Source of the DNA: Pseudomonas putida
GTDB lineage: Bacteria > Pseudomonadota > Gammaproteobacteria > Pseudomonadales > Pseudomonadaceae
Assembly (NCBI RefSeq): GCF_002741075.1
Contig: NZ_CP016634.1
Coordinates: forward strand, 2,092,501 to 2,156,500
Direction of reading: 5' to 3'
Length of the DNA: 64,000 nucleotides
Every line of letters starts with the position of its first letter. The first letter of the stretch is position 1. Positions 7,983 to 15,026 of the stretch are shown in pieces. Both the position numbers and the translations under genes were made by a program. Below the pieces are notes generated by a model. It made no database searches. It was not told the DNA's origin and was given only the letters and a program-made list of their open reading frames with translations.

Positions 7983-9305
7983 ATGACATTGAACAATATA
8001 GAAATCGACACCCTCGTGGTCGGCGCCGGCCAGGCCGGCGTAGCCATGAGCGAACACCTGAGCAAACTCGGCGTGCCGCACCTGGTGCTGGAGCGCAAGC
8101 GCATCGCCGAGGCCTGGCGCACCGGGCGCTGGGATTCGCTGGTCGCCAACGGCCCGGTCTGGCATGACCGCTTCCCAGGCCTGGAATTCGACATGGACCC
8201 CGACGCCTTCGCCGGCAAGGACCAAGTCGCTGACTATTTCGAAACCTACGTACGCAAGTACAACCTGCCCGTGCGCACCGGCATCGACGTGAAGAAAGTG
8301 GTGCGCAACGCTGATCGCCCTGGCTTCACCATCGAAACCAACGAAGGCGTGATTTACGCCAACCGTGTGGTGGCCGCAACCGGCCCGTTCCAACGCCCGG
8401 TCATCCCGGCCATCGCACCCAAGGACGAGCGCCTGCACCAGATCCACTCGGCGGCCTACTACAACCCCGAGCAACTGCCCGAAGGCGCCGTGCTGGTAGT
8501 CGGTGCTGGTTCCTCCGGCGTGCAGATCGCAGAGGAACTGATGCGCGCCGGACGCCAGGTGTACCTGTCAGTGGGCGCCCACGACCGCCCGCCGCGCGCC
8601 TACCGCAACCGCGACTTCTGCTGGTGGCTGGGTGTGCTGGGTGAGTGGGACGCGGAAATCGCCAAACCCGGCCGTGAGCACGTGACCATCGCCGTCAGTG
8701 GCGCCCGCGGCGGCCATACCGTGGACTTCCGTGCCCTCGCCCACCAAGGCATGACCCTGGTCGGCCTGACCCAGTCGTTCGAAGAGGGCATGGTGCGTTT
8801 CCAGGCTGATCTTGCCGACAACATCCGGCGTGGCGACGAGAACTACCTGGCCCTGCTGGATGCCGCCGATGCCTATATCGAGCGCAACGGCCTGGACCTG
8901 CCGGAGGAGCCCGAAGCCCGCAAGCGCCTGCCCGATCCTGAGTGCATCAGCAACCCGCTGCGCGAACTCGACCTGGCCAAGGCCGGGGTCAACACCATCA
9001 TCTGGGCCACCGGCTACGGCGTGGACTTCAGCTGGCTGCAGGTCGACACCTTCGATGCCAACGGCAAGCCACAGCATCAACGCGGCGTGTCCCGCGAGCC
9101 TGGCGTGTACTTCCTCGGCCTGCCCTGGCTGTCGCGCCGCGGCTCGTCGTTCATCTGGGGCGTATGGCACGACGCCAAGCATGTCGCCGGCCACATCGCC
9201 ACCCAACGTACCTACCTGGCCTACCGCGATCGCGAGCAGCGTGAAACGGATGCCGAGCAGTCCTCAACCTCGATCAAAAAAGTCAGCACCCTCGGAGCGC
9301 ACTGA
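7983..9305 (+). CDS. FMO-like NAD(P)/FAD-dependent flavoprotein (CzcO/TrkA-like monooxygenase)
   Basis: A 440-residue two-dinucleotide-binding flavoprotein. The FAD Rossmann motif VVGAGQAG is at residues 12-19, and a second motif VVGAGSSG at 172-179 binds NADPH. LHQIHSAAYYNPEQL just before it corresponds to the FMO fingerprint region, and IIWATGYGVDFSWL near residue 340 is the conserved ATG motif. Such class B monooxygenases oxygenate soft nucleophiles (amine N or S) or perform decarboxylation as in YUCCA enzymes; many COG2072 members have no known substrate. The gene is immediately followed (no gap) by a Rid-family gene and is divergent from hydrolase genes, which suggests N-oxidation or dehydrogenation of an amine whose reactive product is then handled downstream. 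Confidence 0.82.
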   Translation: MTLNNIEIDTLVVGAGQAGVAMSEHLSKLGVPHLVLERKRIAEAWRTGRWDSLVANGPVWHDRFPGLEFDMDPDAFAGKDQVADYFETYVRKYNLPVRTGIDVKKVVRNADRPGFTIETNEGVIYANRVVAATGPFQRPVIPAIAPKDERLHQIHSAAYYNPEQLPEGAVLVVGAGSSGVQIAEELMRAGRQVYLSVGAHDRPPRAYRNRDFCWWLGVLGEWDAEIAKPGREHVTIAVSGARGGHTVDFRALAHQGMTLVGLTQSFEEGMVRFQADLADNIRRGDENYLALLDAADAYIERNGLDLPEEPEARKRLPDPECISNPLRELDLAKAGVNTIIWATGYGVDFSWLQVDTFDANGKPQHQRGVSREPGVYFLGLPWLSRRGSSFIWGVWHDAKHVAGHIATQRTYLAYRDREQRETDAEQSSTSIKKVSTLGAH

Positions 9306-9722
9306 ATGCCTACACATACCCGTATTCGCATGTTCAACACCAAGGCGACCTACCCCAATCAGTCGCTGGACAATGACCTCTGCCAGGCAGTGCGCGCCGG
9401 CAACACGATCTATGTGCGCGGCCAGGTCGGCACCGACTTCGAAGGCCGCTTGGTGGGTCTGGGCGACCCTCGAGCCCAAGCCGAGCAAGCGATGAAAAAC
9501 GTCAAGCAACTGCTTGAGGAAGCCGGCTCGGACATGTCGCACATCGTCAAGACCACCACCTACATCACCGACCCACGTTTCCGTGAGCCGGTGTACCAGG
9601 AAGTCGGCAAATGGCTCAAAGGGGTGTTCCCGATCTCCACCGGGCTGGTGGTAGCGGGCTTGGCCCAGCCTGAATGGCTGATGGAGATCGATATCATCGC
9701 CGTGGTACCGGATCAGGCGTAA
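9306..9722 (+). CDS. Rid family (YjgF/YER057c/UK114) protein lacking the canonical catalytic Arg
   Basis: A 138-residue protein whose ATG directly abuts the TGA of the FMO gene, so the two are co-translated. The Rid fold is clear: GNTIYVRGQVGTDFEG, AQAEQAMKNVKQLLEEAGSD, HIVKTTTYITDPR and MEIDIIAVVP. Archetypal RidA deaminates reactive enamines/imines using an Arg in the FPARS motif. Here the aligned segment reads FPISTG, so Ser replaces Arg. This places it with the Rid4-Rid7-type groups, for which imine deamination is not expected, and argues for a pathway-specific role on an FMO product. Assignment to a Rid subgroup by alignment in my head is approximate. Confidence 0.85.
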   Translation: MPTHTRIRMFNTKATYPNQSLDNDLCQAVRAGNTIYVRGQVGTDFEGRLVGLGDPRAQAEQAMKNVKQLLEEAGSDMSHIVKTTTYITDPRFREPVYQEVGKWLKGVFPISTGLVVAGLAQPEWLMEIDIIAVVPDQA

Positions 9723-9737
9723 CACTCCGGCATCGCA

Positions 9738-9817
9738 GGGGCTGCTTGGCAGCCCCCTCGCGGGCATGCCCGCTCCCACTTGGATGACCTTGAGGGAGCG
9801 GGCTTGCCTGTTTAGGG
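9738..9817. terminator. Hairpin and REP palindrome after the FMO-Rid unit
   Basis: GGGGCTG (9738-9744) and CAGCCCC (9750-9756) form a perfect 7-bp stem with loop CTTGG, 15 bases after the Rid stop. A REP-like pair follows: GCGGGCATGCCCGCTCCC (about 9761-9778) and its inverted partner GGGAGCGGGCTTGCC (about 9794-9808). It lies between convergent genes and could terminate both. Confidence 0.6.
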
Positions 9818-9828
9818 CGGGTAAAAAA

Positions 9829-10740
9829 TCAGAGTTTTGCCAGTTCTTCCCGGCAGAAATCGACGAACAACTGCGCAGGCTTGGTCAGTTGCACACGCTT
9901 CAAACGCGCCGCCGCCAGGCCCGACAGCGCTACCGGCTCGGCGATGTCCACCGTCACCAGCCGCTGCCCATCGTAGGTGTATTCGGAATGCGGCCGGGTC
10001 ACCAGCAGCGAAAACCCGAACCCCTGCCCGACCATCCCCCGCACCATCTCGATCGATGGCGAACTGAAGACAATGTTCGGCGTCAGGTCCATCTCGTTGA
10101 ACAGGCTGACGAAGTAGGTACGGCTCGGCGCCACGTCGAGCAGGATCATCGGCTCCGGGCATAGATCACGCAGCGATACCTGGGCCTGACTGGCGAAGCG
10201 GTGTTTCTCCGGCAGCAGCACATAGGGCTTTTGCGGTGGCATCAAGGGCTCGGCCTCAATGGTGCCGTCCAGATCATGATCGTAGAGAAAGGCCAGGTCG
10301 AAGGTGCCGGCGGTCAGGCCTTGGATCAGGTCCTGCTGCTCGCCATCGCGCAGACGGATGTCCACGCCTGGGTAGCGCTCGCGAAAGCCTGCGATCAACC
10401 TGGGCAGGTACAGCGGCGCCACGGTCTCGAAACAGCCGATATCGATCTGCCCCGCCACCGTATCATTGTCAGCCAAGGCGTTCTGCTCGAACTCATGGGT
10501 CATCTGCAGCAAGGCCTTGGTCTTGGCATAGAAGCGCTTGCCACTGGGCGTCAGCGAGACGCCCTGGGCGTGGTGGCGGATGAACAACTGAACGCCGAAG
10601 CTCTCTTCCAGGCTCTTGATGGCCGTGGAGATCGACGGCTGCGCGATGTACAACTGGCGCGATGCCTCGGCGACGCTGCCCGCCTCCACCGTGGTGACGA
10701 AATACTTGAGTTGACGCAAGGTATAGGAAGCCACAGGCAC
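9829..10740 (-). CDS. LysR family transcriptional regulator
   Basis: A protein of about 303 residues with an N-terminal winged helix (TLRQLKYFVTTVEAGSVAEA then LYIAQPSISTAIKSLEESFG at roughly residues 7-55) and a periplasmic-binding-type effector domain. Both candidate starts are GTG: the one at 10740, and one at 10734 which has GAGAGG five bases upstream and may be the real start. It sits at the right end of the FMO/Rid/DUF1028/M20 cluster, convergent with the Rid gene, and no other regulator lies nearby. It is therefore the likely activator of the 7647-7982 control region; that link is inferred. Confidence 0.88.
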   Translation of the reverse strand: MPVASYTLRQLKYFVTTVEAGSVAEASRQLYIAQPSISTAIKSLEESFGVQLFIRHHAQGVSLTPSGKRFYAKTKALLQMTHEFEQNALADNDTVAGQIDIGCFETVAPLYLPRLIAGFRERYPGVDIRLRDGEQQDLIQGLTAGTFDLAFLYDHDLDGTIEAEPLMPPQKPYVLLPEKHRFASQAQVSLRDLCPEPMILLDVAPSRTYFVSLFNEMDLTPNIVFSSPSIEMVRGMVGQGFGFSLLVTRPHSEYTYDGQRLVTVDIAEPVALSGLAAARLKRVQLTKPAQLFVDFCREELAKL

Positions 10741-10943
10741 CTCTCTGACGCCGCGTGGCGGCGTAGCGGATTTTTCCTGCCACCTTACCTTAGCGCCGGC
10801 CCCCCTGGCGCCTAGGCGAACAAGGATTTGCCTATGGGTTGAACATACTTTTGATGTTTACCCGCGAAAGGGCCGCCTAGACGCCCCGGCCTACGACTCG
10901 CTCAACGCCGTTGCGATGTCACATTGCATACCCGGGGATGCAC
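10741..10943. other. Gap between LysR and sodC: hairpin and half REP
   Basis: A perfect 7-bp hairpin ACGCCGC-GTG-GCGGCGT lies at 10748-10764 followed by TTTTT at 10771-10775. Reading rightwards nothing is transcribed into it, so it may belong to the LysR leader or be a REP relative. A partial REP (TTTACCCGCGAAAGGGCCG) occurs at about 10857-10875, downstream of sodC. No gene is seen. Confidence 0.4.
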
Positions 10944-11459
10944 TCACTGCACCACCCCGCACGCGACGCGGGCGCCACCACCACCGAGTTTTTCAGGATG
11001 GTCGCTATGGTTGTCGCCACCGGCATGCACCATCAAGGCATGCCCCTTGAAATCGTCTGCCTTTAGCCGTGGCGCCAGTACCGGCGTCGTGGCCTTGCCG
11101 TCGGCACCGACATACAACGCTGGCAGGTCGCCGCGATGGCCACCCGCGTCATACGGCCCCTTGTGAGCGTTGGTCGCCGCAGGGTCCCAGTGGCCCCCGG
11201 CGGCACCGGCCGGCACAGGCTTGCCATTCTCCTCGGCCGGGTCGCACGTAGGGCGCTGGTGCAGGTGGAAGCCATGCACACCGGGCGGCAGACCGGCAAG
11301 ATCCGGAGTGAGCAACGCGCCATAGGGCGTCTGCGCGAGGGTGATCGTCCCGATCGAGTTGCCTGGGCCGTCCGGGCCGGCAAGCTTCAATTCCACCTTT
11401 TGTTCGGCCTGGGCAAGGCCGGCGGTGACCAGCAAGGCGGTCATTACCAGTGCTTTCAT
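10944..11459 (-). CDS. sodC: Periplasmic Cu,Zn superoxide dismutase
   Basis: A 171-residue protein starting MKALVMTALLVTAGLAQAEQ, with a signal peptide of about 18 residues. Cu,Zn-SOD motifs are complete: HGFHLHQRPTCDP (Cu ligands and first disulfide Cys), GGHWDP, HKGPYDAGGHRGDLP (Zn and Cu ligands), KGHALMVHAGGDNHSD (Cu His) and GGGARVACGVV (second Cys). It dismutates periplasmic superoxide. The start at 11459 is backed by AGGAG eight bases upstream. It appears to be a single-gene unit, oriented away from the following small genes. A copper or oxidative stress promoter was not identified. Confidence 0.95.
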   Translation of the reverse strand: MKALVMTALLVTAGLAQAEQKVELKLAGPDGPGNSIGTITLAQTPYGALLTPDLAGLPPGVHGFHLHQRPTCDPAEENGKPVPAGAAGGHWDPAATNAHKGPYDAGGHRGDLPALYVGADGKATTPVLAPRLKADDFKGHALMVHAGGDNHSDHPEKLGGGGARVACGVVQ

Positions 11460-11641
11460 GCGATTTCTCCTTGGTTTGGAACAACGGGCGTCGTACAGGT
11501 TGGACGCGCCACCTGACAGGTGGACTGCATACGCTGCCAGCGATTCCATCCGATCACAGTCAGAAGTACTTCTGTCTTGTGTAAGGAACCTCTACGAGAG
11601 CGGTGTTTTCTACCCAGCATCCACTCAAGGAGGGCTGCACC

Positions 11642-11953
11642 ATGCTCGACTCTGCAACCGGCATGCAACCGGGCGAACGCTATACCGTCGACAACGAGGA
11701 GCGCACCTGGCAGTTCTCGGGCTTCTTCCTCGATGGCAAGTATTACCTCGACACCGATCTCAACAGCGCCGTCGGCTGGCTGGAAGGCACCCGGTTCTAT
11801 TACGACGATGTCGACCCGGATGGCCAGCCGATCTTTCCAGACCGACTGGCCGGCACCGTCGAGGACCTGGTGTTGACCCTGGTCGATGGCGCGACGCTCA
11901 AGCTCGAAGGCTCGCTGCAGGGCCATCCGACCGACCAGCGCAAAGGCCTTTGA
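11642..11953 (+). CDS. Small acidic protein of unknown function
   Basis: A 103-residue protein starting MLDSATGMQPGERYTVDNEE. The start has a strong AAGGAGG eight bases upstream. No signal peptide, membrane helix or cysteine is seen. It is rich in Asp/Glu and aromatic residues (FSGFFLDGKYYLDTD, RFYYDDVDPDG), suggesting a compact beta-rich domain. I recognise no family. It is divergent from sodC and ends two bases before the target-site copy of a MITE-like insertion, which therefore landed just past its stop codon without breaking it. Confidence 0.65.
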   Translation: MLDSATGMQPGERYTVDNEERTWQFSGFFLDGKYYLDTDLNSAVGWLEGTRFYYDDVDPDGQPIFPDRLAGTVEDLVLTLVDGATLKLEGSLQGHPTDQRKGL

Positions 11954-11957
11954 GCTA

Positions 11958-12110
11958 GGGTCTGTATGAAACGTCTTGAGACGAAAGTCAGGCAAGGCGA
12001 AAACAGCCGAGGAACGGTCGGAGTCGCGCTCGACTTTACGGGTTGTAAATGAGCATTCCGAGGCTGTTTTCAACGCAGCATCACCGAGTATCAAGGCTTT
12101 TCGTACAGAG
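11958..12110. mobile_element. MITE-like element with terminal inverted repeats and CTA target duplication
   Basis: The left end GTCTGTATGAAACGTCTTGA (from 11960) and the inverted right end CTCTGTACGAAAAGCCTTGA (from 12110 on the minus strand) match at 16 of 20 positions. The element is about 153 bp, flanked by CTA at 11955-11957 and again at 12111-12113. Inside, GAAAACAGCCGAGGAA (11999-12014) and TTCCGAGGCTGTTTTC (12056-12071) form a second, near-perfect inverted repeat. There is no transposase. Terminal repeats plus a 3-bp CTA duplication fit a non-autonomous derivative of an IS5-type transposon; the parent is not in the window. Confidence 0.7.
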
Positions 12111-12131
12111 CTAAGAGCGTCGGATCACACT

Positions 12132-12156
12132 CACCGCCTGAGAAGCACAGGCGGTG
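12132..12156. terminator. Strong hairpin downstream of the small secreted protein gene
   Basis: CACCGCCTG (12132-12140) and CAGGCGGTG (12148-12156) form a perfect 9-bp stem with a 7-base loop. A second palindrome GATCAG-TG-CTGATC follows at 12167-12180, twelve bases beyond the 3' end of the leftward gene ending at 12192. A T-run is missing, so terminator function is likely but not certain. Confidence 0.55.
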
Positions 12157-12191
12157 GCGTGGCCAAGATCAGTGCTGATCTACAACGACGA

Positions 12192-12410
12192 TCAATCAAA
12201 GTCCCAGTAAGGCTGGCAGTGGCCCACCTCGGTCCACCCCGTACCCTCAGGGCACGACGGCTCGAGGGTCCAGTAACTCAGCAGCAGGTTGTCGGCGGCG
12301 TTGGCCTGGGCAAACGGTGAAGCCGTCGTTTCAGAAGCGGACTCGGTGCTGTTGGCAAACTGGGCCAGGCCCGCGGTCATCAACAGCGCAATTAAGGCAA
12401 GTTTTTTCAT
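12192..12410 (-). CDS. Small secreted protein with one Cys pair
   Basis: A 72-residue protein starting MKKLALIALLMTAGLAQFAN, a typical Sec signal peptide, with TTGAGAAAACGA upstream as ribosome site. The mature part is about 50 residues, Ser/Thr/Ala-rich first, then aromatic and with two cysteines in SCPEGTGWTEVGHCQPYWDFD, which could form one disulfide in the periplasm. Its leader closely resembles that of SodC (MKALVMTALLVTAGLAQA) 750 bp away, hinting at duplication of a leader or shared ancestry. I do not recognise a family. It lies downstream of the urease operon in the same direction but 217 bp away. Confidence 0.6.
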   Translation of the reverse strand: MKKLALIALLMTAGLAQFANSTESASETTASPFAQANAADNLLLSYWTLEPSCPEGTGWTEVGHCQPYWDFD

Positions 12411-12627
12411 TTCGTTTTCTCAAGCATTTCTGACTTCAATGGAGCAGGCGAAGCCTCTCGACCCGCCTGCCGACTGGTGAGAGACCTTGGCCTTCACCCA
12501 TGCCCACTGTCGTCTAGCCAGTGATCCCTCCGTAATCCGGAAATGCTCCCCCACAGAGCCCTGCATTCACCTGAGTCGCCCGCCTGTCTGCCCAGCCCAT
12601 TCAGGGGTAGGAGCCCCGACCAGGTAG

Positions 12628-13287
12628 TCAGGCAGTGGTTTGGGTGAGGGCACACGGGACTGCGCATTCACCCCCCCTCAACATCCCACGCTCTACGACG
12701 AAATCGATCACCGCCTGCAACCCCTCCCCCTTCTTAAGATTGCTGAAAGTCCACGGCCGCTCAGGGCGCATGCGTCGGGTATCGCGCGCCATCACCTCCA
12801 GCGAGGCGCCGACATAAGGCGCCAGATCGGTCTTGTTGATCACCAGAAAATCCGACTTGGTGATGCCTGGCCCTCCCTTGCGGGGAATCTTCTCACCTTC
12901 GGCGACATCGATGACATAGATCGTCAGGTCAGCAAGCTCGGGGCTGAACGTCGCGCTGAGATTGTCGCCTCCGCTTTCGACGAAAATCACATCCAGATTG
13001 CCAAACTTGCGCGCCAGCGCCTCCACGGCAGCCAGGTTCATCGAGGCGTCTTCGCGGATTGCCGTGTGCGGGCAACCACCGGTCTCCACCCCGACGATAC
13101 GCTCAGGCTCCAGGGCACCGGCCTCGGTGAGGATGCGCTGATCTTCCTTGGTATAGATGTCGTTGGTGACCACAGCGATCTGGTAATGGTCGCGCATGGC
13201 CTTGCACAGGGCTTCGAGCAATGCGGTCTTGCCGGAGCCGACCGGGCCGCCGACCCCAACGCGCAGGGGGTTTTGATGACTTTGCAT
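12628..13287 (-). CDS. ureG: Urease accessory GTPase UreG
   Basis: A 219-residue SIMIBI-class GTPase with the P-loop [13 protein letters not shown] at about residues 11-23, the metal-binding CPH motif ([15 protein letters not shown]), the VESGGDNL motif and the [11 protein letters not shown] nucleotide-recognition loop. UreG hydrolyses GTP to drive nickel delivery into apo-urease as part of the UreD-UreF-UreG complex. The ATG at 13287 ([12 protein letters not shown]) is chosen over a TTG at 13302. It is the last gene of the ureDABCEJFG unit, 11 bp after ureF. Confidence 0.96.
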   Translation of the reverse strand: MQSHQNPLRVGVGGPVGSGKTALLEALCKAMRDHYQIAVVTNDIYTKEDQRILTEAGALEPERIVGVETGGCPHTAIREDASMNLAAVEALARKFGNLDVIFVESGGDNLSATFSPELADLTIYVIDVAEGEKIPRKGGPGITKSDFLVINKTDLAPYVGASLEVMARDTRRMRPERPWTFSNLKKGEGLQAVIDFVVERGMLRGGECAVPCALTQTTA

Positions 13288-13298
13288 GAACGTATTCC

Positions 13299-13973
13299 TC
13301 AAGAACGGAACAAACGGGTGTATTGGGTTTCGTGACGGGACGAGGCGATGGCGAGCAGCGGCAGGCTGCCACCGAGCTGGTCATCCTCAAGCGCCAGGGC
13401 ACGCTCGAGCACGGCAGGCAGCGCCTCCCCCATGTCACGCAGCAGCGTCTGGGCGGCTTGCTGGCCGAACGGCACCAACTTGACCCCGGCCATCACCGCA
13501 CTTTCGAGCCAGGCGAAACCATGGCCCAAGGCCAACTGACGCAACGGTATGGACCAGTGCACGCCAAGCCAGGCCATGCCGCTCAGTTGGCTGAGTTCGA
13601 GACTGGCCCGCCAGGCCGGGGCCTGCCCCAGCTGCCAGCCATCGAGCAGGCGCGCCAGTGCACTGCCACGCTGTTGTTCTTCCAGCCGCAGCTCGGCGGT
13701 CTCACGGTTAGCCAGCACGAAGCGGCTCCAATGAGCGAACGCGTCGGCATCATCGACCTGGCACGCATGATAGAGCCGCGCTAAAACAGGCCAATCGAGA
13801 TAACCGAGGGTGTCGTGCACTTGCTCGCGCTGCCAGGCAGCGAAGGTTGCAATGTCGCGCACCCAACCGGCTTCCACAGCCCACTCCAACCCCTGGGAAT
13901 AGGTGAACCCGCCCACGGGCAAACCTGGGCTGGCCAGTTGCAGCAGACGCAGCAGCGCCAAGTCGTGGTTCAT
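13299..13973 (-). CDS. ureF: Urease accessory protein UreF
   Basis: A 224-residue all-helical protein with the conserved UreF N-terminus ([28 protein letters not shown], quoted here only by its ends LLRLLQ and GFTYSQGLE) and the typical C-terminal [11 protein letters not shown]. UreF works with UreD and UreG as the scaffold and GTPase-gating partner during nickel insertion. The start at 13973 shares one base with the ureJ stop (TGATG), indicating coupled translation. Length matches the family (about 225). Confidence 0.93.
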   Translation of the reverse strand: MNHDLALLRLLQLASPGLPVGGFTYSQGLEWAVEAGWVRDIATFAAWQREQVHDTLGYLDWPVLARLYHACQVDDADAFAHWSRFVLANRETAELRLEEQQRGSALARLLDGWQLGQAPAWRASLELSQLSGMAWLGVHWSIPLRQLALGHGFAWLESAVMAGVKLVPFGQQAAQTLLRDMGEALPAVLERALALEDDQLGGSLPLLAIASSRHETQYTRLFRS

Positions 13974-14518
13974 CAACTGGCCAGTACCAGGGCCGCCCCC
14001 GCCAGCATCCCGCCACCTACGGCCTTTTGCAGCCCCCTGTGATGACGCAACAGGCAACCCACGGCAAAGCCCACGGCCAGCAGCAGCGTGCTGATCAGGA
14101 TGAAGCCTGAGCCGAACAGCCAGAACCCGCTAGGCGTCGCCTCCACGCCATGGGCCCAGCCATGGAACAGCGCGAACATCGGCATGACCCATGCCAGCAA
14201 CCTTTGCCGACGAGGCAGCAGCAAGGCGCCTGCGATCACCCATAGCGACACGCAGATCATCGTCTCCACGCCCAGCACATCACCGAAAAGGTGGCCCAAT
14301 ACCGCACCGCCGATCATCATCGCCAAGGTCGCCAGCGGCAGGCCCAGGCTCCGTCGGGTCAAGGCCGTCAGCACGCCGGTTCCCAGCAACATCAGCAAAT
14401 GATCCAGACCGGTCAACGGATGCAGCAGGCCATCGCGCAAAGGGCTGGTGTCGTGGCCAGGGTGGGCGAAGGCTGGCAGGGCCACCAGCAGCAGGACAAC
14501 AGCAAACATCTTTTTCAT
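13973..14518 (-). CDS. ureJ: HupE/UreJ family membrane protein, likely nickel permease
   Basis: A 181-residue hydrophobic protein with a signal-like first segment MKKMFAVVLLLVALPAFA followed by HPGHDTS, the metal-binding motif of mature HupE/UreJ proteins. About six membrane helices follow, with LTGLDHLLMLLGTG and FALFHGWAHG carrying conserved His. The family transports nickel or cobalt; inside a urease operon, Ni2+ uptake for the active site is the natural role. It lies between ureE and ureF and overlaps ureF by one base. No other nickel transporter gene lies in the cluster. Confidence 0.9.
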   Translation of the reverse strand: MKKMFAVVLLLVALPAFAHPGHDTSPLRDGLLHPLTGLDHLLMLLGTGVLTALTRRSLGLPLATLAMMIGGAVLGHLFGDVLGVETMICVSLWVIAGALLLPRRQRLLAWVMPMFALFHGWAHGVEATPSGFWLFGSGFILISTLLLAVGFAVGCLLRHHRGLQKAVGGGMLAGAALVLAS

Positions 14519-14537
14519 TGAAAACTCCCAGGATGGC

Positions 14538-15017
14538 TCAGCAATGGGCGGGCAGGCGCACGAATGGGTGATCGTGGTCGTGGCGATGGGGCGCGCTCTG
14601 GTAGGCGCCGGCTTCAGGTTCGAAAGGCGCCCGCTCGGTCACCACGCTCAGGCCCAAGCCGCGCAGCATGTCGTCCAGGACATGGTCGTGCTGGAAACGC
14701 AGCAGGCCAGGCTCGATCTGCAGAGGCACATGGCGGTTGCCCAGGTGATAGGCCGCGCGGGCCAGCAACAGTGGATCGGTGCAGTGCACCGTGGACACCT
14801 GCTCGGGCGCGGCCAGCACCCGCACTACATGGCGACCTTCAGCATCACCGAGCAGCTCGCCGCCACGCAGCAGGTGCCCTCGCTCAAGCATCAGACCGGC
14901 CTCGCGGCCATCGTCCAGAGTGATGCGCAGACGGCTCTTGATACGGCTGTCCACGTCCAGGGTAACGCTGCCAGTCTCAGGGCCGGCTTCGGTGAGCCGG
15001 CGGGTCAGGACAATCAT
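14538..15017 (-). CDS. ureE: Urease accessory metallochaperone UreE
   Basis: A 159-residue nickel chaperone with the UreE peptide-binding N-terminal domain and metal-binding C-terminal domain (AYHLGNRHVPLQIE and LRFQHDHVLDDMLRGLGL). The C-terminal tail has only a short His cluster (HRHDHDH), unlike the long poly-His tail of Klebsiella UreE, so nickel storage capacity is probably small. CTGAGGAAAGCCC precedes the ATG at 15017. It sits between ureC and ureJ. Confidence 0.94.
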   Translation of the reverse strand: MIVLTRRLTEAGPETGSVTLDVDSRIKSRLRITLDDGREAGLMLERGHLLRGGELLGDAEGRHVVRVLAAPEQVSTVHCTDPLLLARAAYHLGNRHVPLQIEPGLLRFQHDHVLDDMLRGLGLSVVTERAPFEPEAGAYQSAPHRHDHDHPFVRLPAHC

Positions 15018-15026
15018 GGGCTTTCC

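Noticed and set aside
10748..10775. Hairpin with TTTTT as a terminator of a rightward gene
   Set aside because: No rightward gene ends before it; it lies upstream of the leftward LysR gene.
11456..12094. 212-codon minus-strand frame spanning the small gene at 11642 and the MITE-like element
   Set aside because: It crosses the transposon end and the opposite-strand gene, which has a strong ribosome site; composition is noise-like.
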